Shown here: one piece after another, positions 21,732 to 31,149 of the stretch | Position numbering within the stretch: position 1 is the first letter of the stretch | Layout: every line of letters begins with the position of its first letter | Source of the DNA: Cephalopachus bancanus | Taxonomy: Eukaryota > Chordata > Mammalia > Primates > Tarsiidae | Direction: 5' to 3' | Length of the DNA: 64,000 nucleotides | Assembly (NCBI GenBank): GCA_027257055.1 | Contig: JAPVLO010000572.1 | Span: 496,001 to 560,000, forward strand | Program-made: the position numbers and the translations under genes | The notes under the pieces: generated by a model | Seen by the model: the letters and a program-made list of their open reading frames with translations, nothing else | The model's database searches: none | Told to the model about the DNA's origin: nothing

Positions 21732-22016
21732 TTTTTTTTTTAAGTTGGAGTCTCACTCTGTCGCCCAGACTGTAGTACAGTGGCTGCTCTCGGCCACTGC
21801 AGCCTCAACCTGCTGGGCTCTGGCGATCCTTCCGCCTCAGCCTTCCAAGTAGCCAGAATTACAGGCATGCGCTACCACGCCCAGCTAATTTTTTGATTTA
21901 TTGTAGAGATGAGGTCTCGCCTGCCCAGGTGGGTCTCAAACCCGCGGGCTCAGGCAATCCACTCACCTCAGCCTCCCAAAGGCGCGGGATTACAGGCTGA
22001 GCCACCAAGCCCGGCT
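21732..22016 (-). mobile_element. Alu, young type, with TSD
   Basis: Complete antisense dimer ending caccaagcccggct. Both flanks read caattttatct. Confidence 0.95.
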
Positions 22017-22143
22017 CAATTTTATCTCTTATACTGGCTTTTTAGTTATATCTTTTCGCATTTTTTAGTGGTTACTCTAGAGATTACAATAGGCATCCAT
22101 GATTTATTACAGCCTAATGTAAATTAGTATATTTACCATTTCA

Positions 22144-22313
22144 GGCTGAGCATGGGGACACACGCCTGTAATCCCAGTGCTTTGGGAGGCTGAGGCTCGA
22201 GGATTGCTTGGGCCCAGGAGTTCAAGGTACAGTGAGCTACGATTAAGCCACTGTACTCGAGCCTGGGTGACACAGTGAGACCCTGTCTCTAAAAAGATTA
22301 AAATTAAAATTAT
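22144..22313 (+). mobile_element. Alu monomer or deleted Alu (right-type end)
   Basis: An Alu 5' start joins directly to right-monomer sequence (gtacagtgagctacgattaa, gagcctgggtgacacagtg) without a linker. Confidence 0.75.
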
Positions 22314-22318
22314 AAGTA

Positions 22319-22607
22319 GCCAGGCACGGTGGCTCATGCCTGTAATCCTAGCACTTTGGGAGGCAGAGGCGAGAGGATTGCCTGAGCCCACGGGTTCAAG
22401 ACCAGCCTGGGCAACATGGCAAGACCTCGTCTCTACAATAAATCAAAAAATAGGCTGGTCATGGTGGTGCACGCCTATAGTTCCAGCTACCTGGAAGGCT
22501 GAGACAGAAGGATCACCTGAGCCCAGCAGGTCAAGGCTGCAGTGGTCCTGAGTATGCCTCTGCACTCCAGCCTGGGCAAAACAGTGAGACACCAACTCAA
22601 AGAAAAA
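22319..22607 (+). mobile_element. Alu, full length with TSD
   Basis: Sense dimer flanked by aattataagta on both sides. Confidence 0.94.
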
Positions 22608-23614
22608 AATTATAAGTATATATACACCACTTCTTGAACAATACAAGAGCCTTTCTACAATCCAATTTTATTTACCTCTTCTGCCACCTGTGTTGTTATT
22701 GCCATATATGTTACTTCTTCATATGTTATAGACCCCCAAAAGACTTGATAAATACTGATACTTGAAACAAACAAGATTCCTTATATTTATTCACAACCTT
22801 GCTAGTGTTCTTCGTTTGTTCTTATACTTTTGTGTTTCTATGTAGAATCATTTTCCTTCAGCCTGAAAAACCTCCTTCATTGTGTTGGGAGTATATTGTT
22901 CAGCTTTTGTTTGTCTGAAAACATCTTTATTTTGCTTTCATATTAAGGATCGTTTCACTGGTTATATAATTCTAGGACGGGAGTTGTTTCTTCTCTTTTT
23001 CAACATTTTATACATTCCATTTCATGTCTTCTGACTTCTGTGATTTTTGTTGAAAAATCAAACATCATTCTAACGTTGCCCTTTTAACCATAATACCACT
23101 TTCTCTATTGTCTCTTAAGACTTCAATCTTGCCTTTGATTTTTAGTGGCTTCACTACATAAAACACTGTGGTGTGCTTTTCTATGTATTTGTCCCACGTG
23201 GGGTTTGCTGAGCTCCTTGAATCTGGGGATGGGGTCAGCCATCAGTTTTAGAACGTCCTCAGCCATTATCTTTCCAAATATTGTTCTGCCCATTATCTTT
23301 CTTCTCTCCTGCTGGGACATATCTCTGTTATATTCTCTTCTTTTCCATTTTTTGTGTGGATGTTTGCTTCAATTTGGATATTTTCTATTGACCTGTTTGA
23401 GTTCACTAATCCTGTCTCCTGTTGGGTCCAATTTGCTGTTAAACCCATCCAGAGGCTTCTGTTCTGGAAGCCCATGTATGTCTCTTCATGAGTTCCAGTT
23501 ATCTGTTGAAATTCTGTCTTTTCATTTATTTTTCATTTTCCTCTATTTAAAAAATAGTATTCATAATTATCTTAAAGTTCTTGTCTGTGAACTCAAACAA
23601 TTGGATTGTTTTGT
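22608..23614 (-). mobile_element. Old L1 fragment, antisense
   Basis: ttgtgttgggagtatattgt, gttatataattctaggacgg, gtggggtttgctgagctcct, tcagccattatctttccaaa and tctcctgctgggacatatct are in the order found in old antisense L1M sequence. The frame is interrupted by stops. Confidence 0.7.
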
Positions 23615-23920
23615 TTATTTTATTTATTTATTTATTTTAGTCAGAGTTTCACTCTGTTGCCCAGACTGGAGTGCAGTGGCACGCTCACGGCCACCACAGC
23701 CTTAGTCTGCTGGGCTCAGGCAATCCTTCCACTTCAGTCTTCCAAGTAGCTGGAACTACAAGCACACACCACCATGCCCAGCTAATTTTTTTGATTTATT
23801 GTAGAGATAAGGGTCTCGCCAAGTTGCCCAGGCTGGTCTCGAATCCCTGGGCTCAGGGAATCCTTTCACCTCTGCCTCCCAAAGTGCTGAGATTACTGGC
23901 GTGAGCCACTGTGCCAAGTC
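23615..23920 (-). mobile_element. Alu, full length
   Basis: (attt)n tail, gtcagagtttcactctgttg, end gccactgtgccaagtc. Confidence 0.92.
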
Positions 23921-23995
23921 TGGTCTCATTTTCCTTTGTCTTTACTTGTCTCCTAATTATTACTGCATGTTGGACGTTGTTTATAAAGTAACTAT

Positions 23996-24527
23996 TGTTA
24001 TAACCGGATTGCAAGGAGACACGCCAGCATACCAAGTTCAAATTAATATTAAGAGTCCTTTATTAGTGCACGGTCAAGAGTAGGCTCTTGCCATGAAGCT
24101 CTTGATGCAGAATATAATTAGCAAAAGGTTTACATAGGTAAAATCTGCAGGTTGGCTACATAGCAAGGGGCAGAGGGAACAAGGAACTAAAAACAAAAGG
24201 AACAAAATATAAGAACAAACTAGAGGGACATGGCAGGGGAAATTTTGTAAGTAATAACTTCTTAACAATTTCTTGGCACAACAACTGATTTCAGTTAACA
24301 AAGCATAACTTGTAACTAGGAAGTATTGCAAATGGTCAGCATGATCAGTCAGCATGAACAGCTCAGGGGAACAAAGCTGTGGGTCTGTAGTCATGAGAAC
24401 GTTACAGTAATCTCACAGATACATAGGGAGGTCAATTTTAGGTTAGGCAGACAGCTAAGATGGAGCATTTTGATAAAATGGAGTTACTTATGTCAAGCAA
24501 GTTACTGAAATTATTTTGCATATTTCA
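23996..24527 (-). mobile_element. ERV-type solo LTR, antisense, related to the one at 50447
   Basis: Read on the minus strand it runs tgaaatatgc to ataaca. It shares ordered blocks with the LTR at 50447-51155: a tactccattttatc-like start, catcttagctgtctgcctaa, attactgtaacgttctcatg, tatgctttgttaactgaaat and a poly(A) signal aataaa near its 3' end. Outer bases are uncertain and I could not find a clean target duplication. No internal retroviral genes are present. Confidence 0.8.
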
Positions 24528-24586
24528 TTAGCTATTCACTATAGAGACTGAATTAGATGTTTTCTTTCTGAGGGGTTTCCCTTTTC

Positions 24587-24878
24587 TTTCCTTTTTTTTT
24601 TTTTTTTTTGAGTTGGAGTCTCACTCTGTCGCCCAGACTGGAGTACAGTGGCCACTCCCGGTCACCGCAGCCTCGACCTGGGCTCCGGCGATCCTTCCAC
24701 CTCAGCCTTCCCAGTAGCCGGAATTACAGGCATGCGCTACCACGCCCAGCTAAGTTTTTGATTTATTGTAAAGATGAGGTCTCGCTGCCCAGGCGGGTCT
24801 CGAACCCGCGGGCTCAGGCAATCCACTCACCTCAGCCTCCCAAAGGCACGGGATTACAGGCTGAGCCACTGAGCTGGC
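24587..24878 (-). mobile_element. Alu, young type, with 16-bp TSD
   Basis: T19 tail and antisense dimer. Both flanks read aggggtttcccttttc exactly. Confidence 0.96.
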
Positions 24879-24991
24879 AGGGGTTTCCCTTTTCAATGTC
24901 AGGCAGCGAGGATGAAATTGATCACCTCAGTCCATCTGGAATTAATGTCATAGGTAAGTGCAACTTCCTTCAGATTCAGTCCAACTTTTTT

Positions 24992-25303
24992 TAGTTAGTT
25001 TTTTATTGTTTGTTTGTTTGTTTGAAGACTCACTCTGTCGCCTAGGCTGGACTGCAGTGGCACGCTCATGGCCACCCCAAGATCAACCTGCTGGGCTCAG
25101 GCAATCCTTCTACCTCAGGTTTCCAAGTAACTGGAACTACAGGCGCATGCTACCACGCCCGGCTAATTTTTTGATTTATTATAGAGATGAGATCTCACCA
25201 AGTTGCCCAGGCTGTTCTCAAATCTGTGGGCTCAGGCAATCCCCTCACCTCAGCCTCCCAAAGTGTTGGGGTTCTAGGCTTGAACCACCATGCCCGGCCC
25301 AGG
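24992..25303 (-). mobile_element. Alu, full length with TSD
   Basis: (gttt)n tail, gactcactctgtcgcctagg. Flanks ccaactttt on both sides. Confidence 0.92.
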
Positions 25304-25623
25304 CCAACTTTTAATATCAGTAGCCTAAGAGCAAAGCTTGACATGTATTTACTGCAGGTCACTCCATTTAGCAATCTGTCTTCCAGGTACTAAGAAATTG
25401 CAGGGTCTCATGCAGTCTTTTCATCTCAGCAAATGGGTGAGAGAAAACAGCCATTTGTTTGATGCTCCATTATAATCTATCACTTCATATGCTTGCTGGT
25501 CACATTTTCTTCTATAAAATGCACGTTTTTCTTGAATTGTCTTTGTCTTTTGAGTTTGTAGGAGTACTTTTGATATTATCTTGTGAATATTTTCATCTGA
25601 GTCAGTGCTCTTTTGCTTCTCTT
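25304..25623. other. Intergenic, no gene seen
   Basis: Mixed A/T-rich DNA before the U1 copy; perhaps old L1. No proximal sequence element of snRNA type is evident upstream of 25638. Confidence 0.4.
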
Positions 25624-25637
25624 AAAGTGTATTGTAC

Positions 25638-25801
25638 ATACTTACCTGGCAGGGGAGATACCATGACCATGAATGTGGTTTTCCCAGGGTGAGACTCACC
25701 CATTGCACTCCAGGTGTGCTGATCCCTGTGATTGCCCCAAATGTGGGAAATTCGACTCCATAATTTATGGTAGTGGGGGACTGCATTCGTGCTTTCCCCT
25801 G
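25638..25801 (+). pseudogene. U1 snRNA retropseudogene, full length
   Basis: At 164 nt it has exactly the length of U1 and is about 90% identical to the human U1 I recall, with roughly 17 substitutions and no gaps. The 5' end that pairs with splice donors (atacttacctg) is intact, as are the U1A-binding loop of stem-loop 2 (attgcactcc) and the 3' end ctttcccctg. Stem-loop 1 has several changes where U1-70K binds, and the Sm site reads aatttatgg in place of aatttgtgg. It is followed by an A-rich tail (25802-25824) and bracketed by similar 14-16 bp flanks (aaagtgtattgtac and aaagtatatcgtatac), the marks of LINE-driven retroposition. There is no 3' box. It is most likely a silent processed copy. 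Confidence 0.92.
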
Positions 25802-25841
25802 TTAAAAATAATAATGATAATAATAAAGTATATCGTATACG

Positions 25842-26231
25842 TTTTTCCTCTTATCACTCTCAAGCACACAAAACTGATTTAATAATCCCCCTCAATTTAT
25901 TGCACATGATAATCATGACTGGGTAAGATTCCTCTTCCATTACATTTTTTTCTCTTCTTCTCCCATTCTTACACCCATCTTCTCCCTTGAAATGCAACCA
26001 GTGTGGTGTATTTATTATGCTTATTTTTAAATAGACATATTATGGTCTAAACATATCTGAATCTGGAGAGAGATATATATGGCATTGCTATTTGTGTATA
26101 TGAGAGTGTGCATTTATTTTACAAAATGAGATTTATGCATTTTAAAAATGGGTCCATGTTGTGAATTTTATGCTGTTTCTTACTCCTTTTTCATTATATT
26201 TTTGTGGCTACAGTGTATTTTGTTACTTTTC
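25842..26231. other. A/T-rich intergenic, no gene seen
   Basis: ggtctaaacatatctgaatc and neighbours match no family I know well; possibly old L1. Confidence 0.35.
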
Positions 26232-26524
26232 TTTTTTTTTTTTTGAGTCAAAGTCGTACTCTGTCACTCAGGTTTGAGTGCAGCAGCACATTCATGGACA
26301 TTGCAGCCTCAACCTGCTAGGCTCAGGCAATTCTGCCTCAACCTCCCAAGTAGCTGGAACTACAGGTGTGAGCCACCACACCTGGCTAATTTTTCTTGAT
26401 TTATTGTAGAGACGAGATCTCACCAAGTTGCCCAGGGTAGTCTTGAACCCCTAGGCTCAGGCAGTCCTCTCACCTCAGTCTACCAAAGTGCTGGGATTAC
26501 AGGCATAAGCCATTATGCCCCACC
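26232..26524 (-). mobile_element. Alu, full length with TSD
   Basis: T12 tail, worn antisense dimer. Flanks tacagtgtattttg and tacagtgtattttt. Confidence 0.94.
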
Positions 26525-26822
26525 TACAGTGTATTTTTACTCTCTCTGAGGTACACAAGTAAACCAAGCCTTGGTAAATCTGTGCATTAGTGATGGACAT
26601 CTGGATTGCATGTGAGTCTCACTATCACACACAATGCTGTCATGACTACCGATATATGTCTCCTTATGCCTAGGTGCTAAATATCTAGAAGGATTGCTGG
26701 GTCTTACAGTCTACAATTACTTCAGTATTTCCAGGTTGCTTTTCAACATGCTGTACCTACTTGAATTCCCACCAGCAGGACATGTGTTCCTATTCTCCCA
26801 TATTTTAGCCAAGACTTACAAC

Positions 26823-27114
26823 TTTTTTTTTTTTGAGTCGGAATTTCACTGGTGCCCAGGCTGGAGTGCAGTAGCATGCTCATGGCCACCGCAGCCTCGA
26901 CCTGCTGGGCTCAGGCGATCCTGCTGCCTCAACCTTCCAAGTACCTGGAACCACAGGCATGTACCACCACAGCCGGCTAATTTTTTTTATTTATTGTAGA
27001 TACGAGGTCTCGCCATGTTGTCCAGGCTGGTCTCACACCCCTGGACTCAGGCAATCCTCTTGCCTCTGCCTCCTAAAGTGCCAGGGTTACCGGTGTGAAC
27101 CACTGCGCCGAGCT
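26823..27114 (-). mobile_element. Alu, 3' member of a compound insertion
   Basis: T12 tail at the left edge, antisense dimer ending actgcgccgagct. Its right flank (gtctgtaatc) does not match its left flank. Confidence 0.92.
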
Positions 27115-27296
27115 GTCTGTAATCTTCTTAAGGGCTGGCACCTGTGACAGACCTTGACACAGGGGTTGAGTGCGCTCAGCAGAGAGCCTCCCTGGTTCTA
27201 GATATTCTTTCTGCATCTTCCTTACTTTATGCAGATGGATTAACTTTTTAAGCCCAAAGGCAGAATCTTATTACTGTTGGATTTTTTTTTCCTTTC
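27115..27296. other. 182-bp non-Alu segment inside compound insertion
   Basis: It lies between two antisense Alus and inside one pair of target duplications. It shows no gene or repeat I recognise and may be carried flanking DNA. Confidence 0.6.
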
Positions 27297-27597
27297 TTTT
27301 TTTTTTTTTTTTTTTTTTGTTGGAGTCTCACTCTGTCGCCCAAGCTGGAGTGCAGTGGCACACTCACGGCCACCACAGCCTTGACCTACTGGGCTCAGGG
27401 GATCCTTCCACCTCAGCCTTCCAAGCAGCTGAAACTACAGGCGTACACCACCATGGCCAGCTAATTTTTTAATTTATTATAGAGACACAATCTTGCCAAG
27501 TTGTTCAGACTGGTCTCAAACCCCTGGGCTCAGGCAATCCTCTAGTCTCTGGCTCTCAAAGTGCTGGGATTACAGGTGTGAGCCACCATGACCAGCC
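27297..27597 (-). mobile_element. Alu, 5' member of a compound insertion
   Basis: Long T tract, antisense dimer ending caccatgaccagcc, then aaaacttacaact. That word pairs with aagacttacaact on the far side of the other Alu at 26811. Confidence 0.92.
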
Positions 27598-28009
27598 AAA
27601 ACTTACAACTTTCTAATGTTTCGCAAAGATGTAAAGTGGTTTCTCACCACTTTCACTTACTTGCACTCTTCCTGATTACTACTGAGGCTCACCACCTCCC
27701 TATATAGCTACCTAGCTTCCCCCTTCTGTAAACTGCCTATTCAAATTATTTGCCCATACTTTTTCTATTGGGTTTCCTTTTGGTTATTTTTCCTTTCAGA
27801 TTTAATGTTCCTTGTATATTCTAGAATCTCAATATTAATCTCTCATTTCTTTTAGATGTTGCATCTTTTCCCTGTCTGTTAGCATCTGTTAACTTTATCT
27901 ATGATGTGCCTCATTGAATGAAGCCTTTCATAATGAGTTGCTCGGATTCATTCATTTTCCCTCTATGCTTCGTGCTCTTAGGATCTTCTATTTTAAAAAT
28001 TCAAGGTAA

Positions 28010-28315
28010 GCCCGGGCGCAGTGGCTCACACCTATAATCCCAGCACTTTGGGAGGCCAGGTGAGAGGATTGCCTGATCCTATGCATTTGAGACCAACCTG
28101 GGCAACTTGCTGAGAGCCTCATCTCTACAATAAATAAAAAAATTAGCCGGGCATGGTGATGTGTCCTGTAGTTCCAGCTATTGGAAGACTGAGGCGGAAG
28201 GATCACCTGAGCCCAGCAGGTCGAGGCTGCAGTGACTGGGAGCATACCACTGCCCTCCAGCCTGGGTAACAGAGTGAGACTCCTACTCAAAATAAAGTAA
28301 ATAAGAAAATAAAAA
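28010..28315 (+). mobile_element. Alu, outer of a tandem pair
   Basis: Sense Alu with an A/T-rich tail. Its left flank aaattcaaggtaa recurs only after the second Alu (28619-28631). Confidence 0.9.
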
Positions 28316-28617
28316 GCCAGGCTCAGTGGCTCAGCCTGTAATCCTGCGCCTTTGGGAGGCTGAGGTGAGTGGACTGCCTGAGCCCGTGGGTTCGAGACCC
28401 ACCTGGGCAGCAAGACCTCATCTCTACAATAAATAAAAAAACCAGCCGGGCGTGGTAGCACATGCCTGTAATTCCGGCTACTTGGAAGGCTAAGGCGGAA
28501 GGATCGCCGGAGCCCAGCAGGTCGAGGCTGCGGTGGCCGGGAGCGGCCATTGCACTCCAGTCTGGGTGACAGAGTGAGACTCCAACTCAAAAAAAAATAA
28601 AAAATAAAATAAAAATA
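28316..28617 (+). mobile_element. Alu, young type, inserted in the tail of the previous Alu
   Basis: ggctcagtggctcagcctg start and accaactc-type end. It sits within the A-rich tail of 28010-28315. Confidence 0.92.
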
Positions 28618-28750
28618 AATAATTCAAGGTAACAAAAAGTGTTCTGACTTTTCTTCTATTAGTTTTATGGGTTAGTCTTTCACTTTTTGACATCTAATGT
28701 ATTTGAAATTTGCAACTGTGGGAATTAAAATACAATTTTTTTAAAATTTA

Positions 28751-29036
28751 TTTGTTTTTTTAGTTGGAGTCTCATTGTCACCCAGACTGGAGTGCAGTGG
28801 CCGCTCCCGGCCACCGCAGCCTCGACCTGCTGGGCTCCGGCGATCTTTCCGCCTCAGCCTTCCAAGTAGCTGGAACTACAGGCGCACGCTACCACGCCCG
28901 GCTCACTTTTGATTTATTGTAGAGATGAGGTCTCACCAAGTTGCCCAGGCAAGTCTCGAACCTGCAGGTTCAGGCAATCCACTCACCTCAGCCTCCCAAA
29001 GGTGTGGGATTACAGGCTGAGCCACCGAGCCCTGCT
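28751..29036 (-). mobile_element. Alu, young type
   Basis: gttggagtctcattgtcacc to gccaccgagccctgct. Confidence 0.93.
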
Positions 29037-29334
29037 ATATTTATTTATTTTTGAGTTGGTGTCTCACTCTGTCATCCAGGCTGGAGGGAAGTGACACACT
29101 CATGGCCACCACAGCCTTGACCTGCTGGGCTCAGGCAATCCTTCCGCTTCAGCTTTCCAGGTAGCTGGAACTACAGGCACACACCACCACACCTGGCTAA
29201 TTTTTTGATTTATTGTAAAGACAAGGTCTTACCAAGTTGCTCAGGATGGTCTCGAACTTCTGGACTCAGGAAATCTTCTAGCCTGGGTCTCCCAAAGTGC
29301 TGGGATTACAGGCTTGAGCCACCACACCCAGCTA
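29037..29334 (-). mobile_element. Alu, directly abutting the previous one
   Basis: (tatt)n tail, gagttggtgtctcactctgt to accacacccagct. Head-to-tail with the Alu at 28751. Confidence 0.92.
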
Positions 29335-29692
29335 AATTATTGATATTTAATGTTGACTTTGTAGCCAACAACCTTGTTGAACTATTTTATTAGTTCTAAT
29401 AGATTATTAACGCTGCTTCATTTTCTATGTAGTTAATCAAAGCAACTACGCCTCTTTGTGAAACTGTATAGCATCAGGATTAAGAGAGTAAAATCTAGTA
29501 GCCATACAAGCTAGTTTCAGAAGTGGAGTTAACACATTTAGTGTCCACTTTTCTTCCCTGAGACTGTGCTCCTCTACTGAAGGTGGGTTTTACATAATAT
29601 TCCTTACCCGCCATCACCATCACCCCATCTATACCAGAGGAAGAGATCCCTTGCCTGCTGTCTCTTGCCGCCATACTCCTCAGGTTATAGGC
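29335..29692. other. Intergenic, no gene seen
   Basis: A/T-rich sequence. From about 29,660 it begins to resemble the flank of the inverted copy near 52,620. Confidence 0.45.
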
Positions 29693-29696
29693 AGTA

Positions 29697-30371
29697 AAGT
29701 CTCGAGAAGTAGAATATGGTGGCAGACAGACACTGAGCAGCGGCCCGGCAACGAGTCGGGGACGCGCTTGAGTCGTGGAAGAAGAGGGGACGTGGGACGC
29801 TCGAAGAGCAGATGTGGGTTACTTGACTCCGCCTGAGGAAGGAACTTCAGCTTCTCGGCTGTGAAAGATTCCCACCGCCTCTGCCGGGAAAGAGCTGATT
29901 CCCACGCTGGCATCTCTGCGCCTCGGAAACAGCGCCCACGGGCACGGCCCGTGGGAGAAGCCAGGCGAGCAGAGGGCTTGTCCTGACCGGAGGCAGCCGC
30001 GTGACCTCCGGGGCCTGCCTCCGGGGACCCTCCCACGGCCTCACGGACCACCGGGGTCAGATGCAGACGCCGTGGCTTCCCCTGGCGACCGGCCGGGGGA
30101 GAAGGTGCTGGCACAGCCTCGTCGGCTCCTGGAGGGGCGCGGGTCAGACGGGCCACGTTGCAAGTGGCCCCTGGGGGAGGAGCGGAGGGTCCGGGTCTCG
30201 TCGGGCCTCACCCGGCGGCAGCTGCTCAGGGAGAAGTCCGGGGAAGCCTGCAGGGCGGGGCCTTTCCCACCTTCTGCCGTTTCCGGAAGCCTGTGCTTCT
30301 GTGCTTCACGCTCTGCTGCGTGTGGTCTGAGCCTCCGTAGACAACGTCTGTTGGCGTCACCTCGGCGTTCC
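29697..30371 (+). repeat. CpG-rich inverted repeat, copy A
   Basis: About 675 bp match the reverse complement of 51935-52611 with roughly ten differences by eye, most of them within the first 20 bases. Outside this core the two flanks still share words (actcctcag, ataggca; tcccac) but at much lower identity. It is CpG-dense, like a promoter or first exon, yet I recognise no gene. Both strands hold moderately long open frames that look incidental. Copy B lies about 21.6 kb away in the opposite orientation. Confidence 0.93.
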
Positions 30372-30853
30372 CACCTCCTTTCCCTTCTCAGGGTGGCCTG
30401 GATTTGTCAGCCAGAGTCTGAGTGGGATTCATCATATCCTGAACTTCAGGACTAGGCCCTGACTGACTCAAGCAAAGAGCATGTTCCACCTCCTTTACAA
30501 AAAACAATTACTGTCCACTAAGGAATTCTGCAAAAAAAAAAAAAAACCCAACCTCTTTATTTTTTTGTTTATTTATTTATTTATCTTGCTGGCTATGTTC
30601 AAGGGAATTTGTAGCCCAAGTTGATGAGCCTTCTGAGAACGTGAGTAGATAGTCTGTCTGAGGATGGAGTCCACACGAGCAAGAAGCGCCAGGAGAAACC
30701 AGAAAAAAATTTTTTTTTCCTGTAAGTGCGCTTGTTAGGGAACAGGTCACTCCTTAGCCTTGTGTAAACGCTTACCTGAAGCCCGGTTCTAGCTGGGACT
30801 GCGAGGCAACGTTTTCTCTTTATGATTCAGAGCCAGTTTAAAATGACGCTCCG
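30372..30853. other. Intergenic, no gene seen
   Basis: Includes an A-rich run (30533-30546) and an (attt)n stretch (30570-30582). No gene or family recognised. Confidence 0.4.
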
Positions 30854-31148
30854 AGCCGGCCTCGGTGGCTCAGCCTGGAATCCCGCGCCTTTGGGAGGCT
30901 GAGGTGAGCGGATTGCCTGAGCCCGCGGGTTCGAGACCCGCCTGGGCAGCGAGACCTCATCTCTACAATAAATCAAAAATCAGCCGGGCGTGGTAGTGCA
31001 TGCCTGTAATTCCGGCTACTCGGAAGGCTGAGGCGGAAGGATCGCCGGGGCCCAGCAGGTCGAGGCTGCGGTGGCCGGGAGCGGCCACTGCACTCCAGCC
31101 TGGGCGACAGAGTGAGACTCCGACTCAAAAAATTAAAATTAAAAAAAG
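30854..31148 (+). mobile_element. Alu, youngest type, with TSD
   Basis: Little-changed copy: ggctcagcctggaatcccgc, then gcgggttcgagacccgc and gtggccgggagcggccac. Flanks aaaatgacgctccg on both sides. Confidence 0.97.
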
Positions 31149-31149
31149 A

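Larger units (their letters stand above)
26530..27900 (-). mobile_element. Old L1 fragment, antisense, split by a compound Alu
   Basis: gaaggattgctgggtcttac, gaattcccaccagcagg and catgtgttcctattctccca (left) and gatttaatgttccttgtata, ttctagaatctcaatatta (right) are antisense L1. The gap between them is the compound Alu at 26823-27597. Confidence 0.7.

Noticed and set aside
25638..25801. Functional variant U1 gene
   Set aside because: The A-rich tail, flanking duplication, altered Sm site and lack of a 3' box favour a retropseudogene.
27988..28590. 200-codon frame with repeated [18 protein letters not shown] blocks
   Set aside because: This is translated antisense Alu. The same peptide recurs at every young Alu in the window.
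28010..28617. Second compound Alu insertion
   Set aside because: The two Alus abut with no foreign DNA between them. Ordinary insertion of a younger Alu into the A-rich tail of an older one explains the single outer TSD.
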